Shown here: positions 63,716 to 64,000 of the stretch, piece after piece
Layout of the letters: each line of letters starts with the position of its first letter
How positions within the stretch are numbered: the first letter of the stretch is position 1
Assembly: GCA_020639255.1 (NCBI GenBank)
Contig: JACKGZ010000002.1
Span: 186,001-250,000 of the forward strand
Direction: 5' to 3'
Length of the DNA: 64,000 nt
Source: Phycisphaera sp.
Lineage (GTDB): Bacteria; Planctomycetota; Phycisphaerae; Phycisphaerales; UBA1924
Notes under the pieces: generated by a model
Databases searched by the model: none
Seen by the model: the letters and a program-made list of their open reading frames with translations, nothing else
What the model was told of the DNA's origin: nothing
Made by a program: the position numbers and the translations under genes

Positions 63716-64000
63716 TCAGTTGCAGCCGGCGTTGTAGTTGGCCACCCAGGCGCTGAAGTCGGCGGGTGAGCAGACGCCGTCGGCGTTCTGATCGCACGCA
63801 GGCGACATCGCGTTGAACGCCGCCACCCAGGCGCTGAAGTCGGCCGGGCTCAGGATGCCGTCGCCGTTGGTGTCTGCGACACATGTCGTCCCGCATTCAC
63901 CGGGCACAACGATGGAGATCGCGTCGACAGCACATTCGAGGACGTCGCCCGGGTCGTTCTCGGCTGCAGCGAACCGGATGCGGAGCTGGCTGGTGTTTCC
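63716..64000 (-). CDS. C-terminal end of a secreted dockerin protein (partial)
   Basis: The frame is open from the right window edge to the stop, giving 94 residues. The first 30 or so (GNTSQLRIRFAAAENDPGDV and LECAVDAISIVVPG) are the end of a beta-sandwich domain; the style, with LRIRF and VDAISI, is like those closing secreted peptidases and choice-of-anchor proteins. Then a full dockerin, DTNGDGILSPADFSAW and DQNADGVCSPADFSAW, with all four cysteines. The start and main domain lie outside the window. Confidence 0.85.
   Translation of the reverse strand, partial: GNTSQLRIRFAAAENDPGDVLECAVDAISIVVPGECGTTCVADTNGDGILSPADFSAWVAAFNAMSPACDQNADGVCSPADFSAWVANYNAGCN

Overview
The window looks like chromosomal DNA of a high-GC planctomycete, most likely class Phycisphaerae. 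The evidence is a large set of secreted proteins ending in the same four-cysteine dockerin-like module (the type named GC-type dockerin in Phycisphaerales genomes), a PEP-CTERM-like tail of the VPAP variety, a type II pseudopilin, and several membrane proteins with the CxxCGYxLxGL...CPEC zinc ribbon common in planctomycetes. I see no rRNA, tRNA, CRISPR array, phage gene or insertion sequence. This is an assignment from gene content only.

Layout. 1-1.6 kb: end of an unknown gene, a Skp-like lipoprotein and three small minus-strand genes. 1.7-5.75 kb: dnaE, the DNA polymerase III alpha subunit. 5.7-9.1 kb: a tightly overlapped minus-strand operon of four membrane proteins, three with N-terminal zinc ribbons. 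9.2-11.6 kb: ubiX, a lipoprotein and pyrB. 11.7-13.0 kb: a Cys-rich exported protein and a pseudopilin. 13.1-21.3 kb: plus-strand cluster of secreted proteins, one with a PEP-CTERM-like tail and six with dockerin tails. 21.4-23.0 kb: gmk and an outer-membrane beta-barrel. 23.1-30.5 kb: minus-strand dockerin cluster of five genes, interrupted by a plus-strand LuxR-type regulator. 30.6-35.0 kb: a beta-helix protein, Mrp and an Arg/Glu-rich exported protein.

35.5-57.7 kb is mainly an exopolysaccharide or glycan locus: UDP-glucuronate 4-epimerase, a possible TIM-barrel hydrolase, an EEP-family membrane protein, a Wzy-like polymerase, four glycosyltransferases (two GT4, one GT2, one GT-C), an acyltransferase, GDP-fucose synthase, GDP-mannose 4,6-dehydratase, two methyltransferases and a Wzx-like flippase. 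A zinc metallopeptidase, a second beta-helix protein, a cupredoxin-like dockerin protein and an SLC13-type transporter sit among them. 57.7-64.0 kb: TerC, a kelch-like dockerin protein, a bisphosphate nucleotidase, a large secreted serine protease with a dockerin, and the end of another dockerin protein.

The main biological theme is surface and secretion: fifteen dockerin-tailed proteins are encoded here, but no cohesin-like partner is visible. The best leads are (1) tandem paralogues carrying different C-terminal sorting modules, PEP-CTERM versus dockerin; (2) paired loss of dockerin cysteines 2 and 3, which predicts the disulfide pairing; (3) a shared dyad upstream of two dockerin genes, one copy also next to a LuxR regulator gene; (4) the coupled zinc-ribbon membrane operon; and (5) two large beta-helix genes with nearly identical ends and diverged centres.
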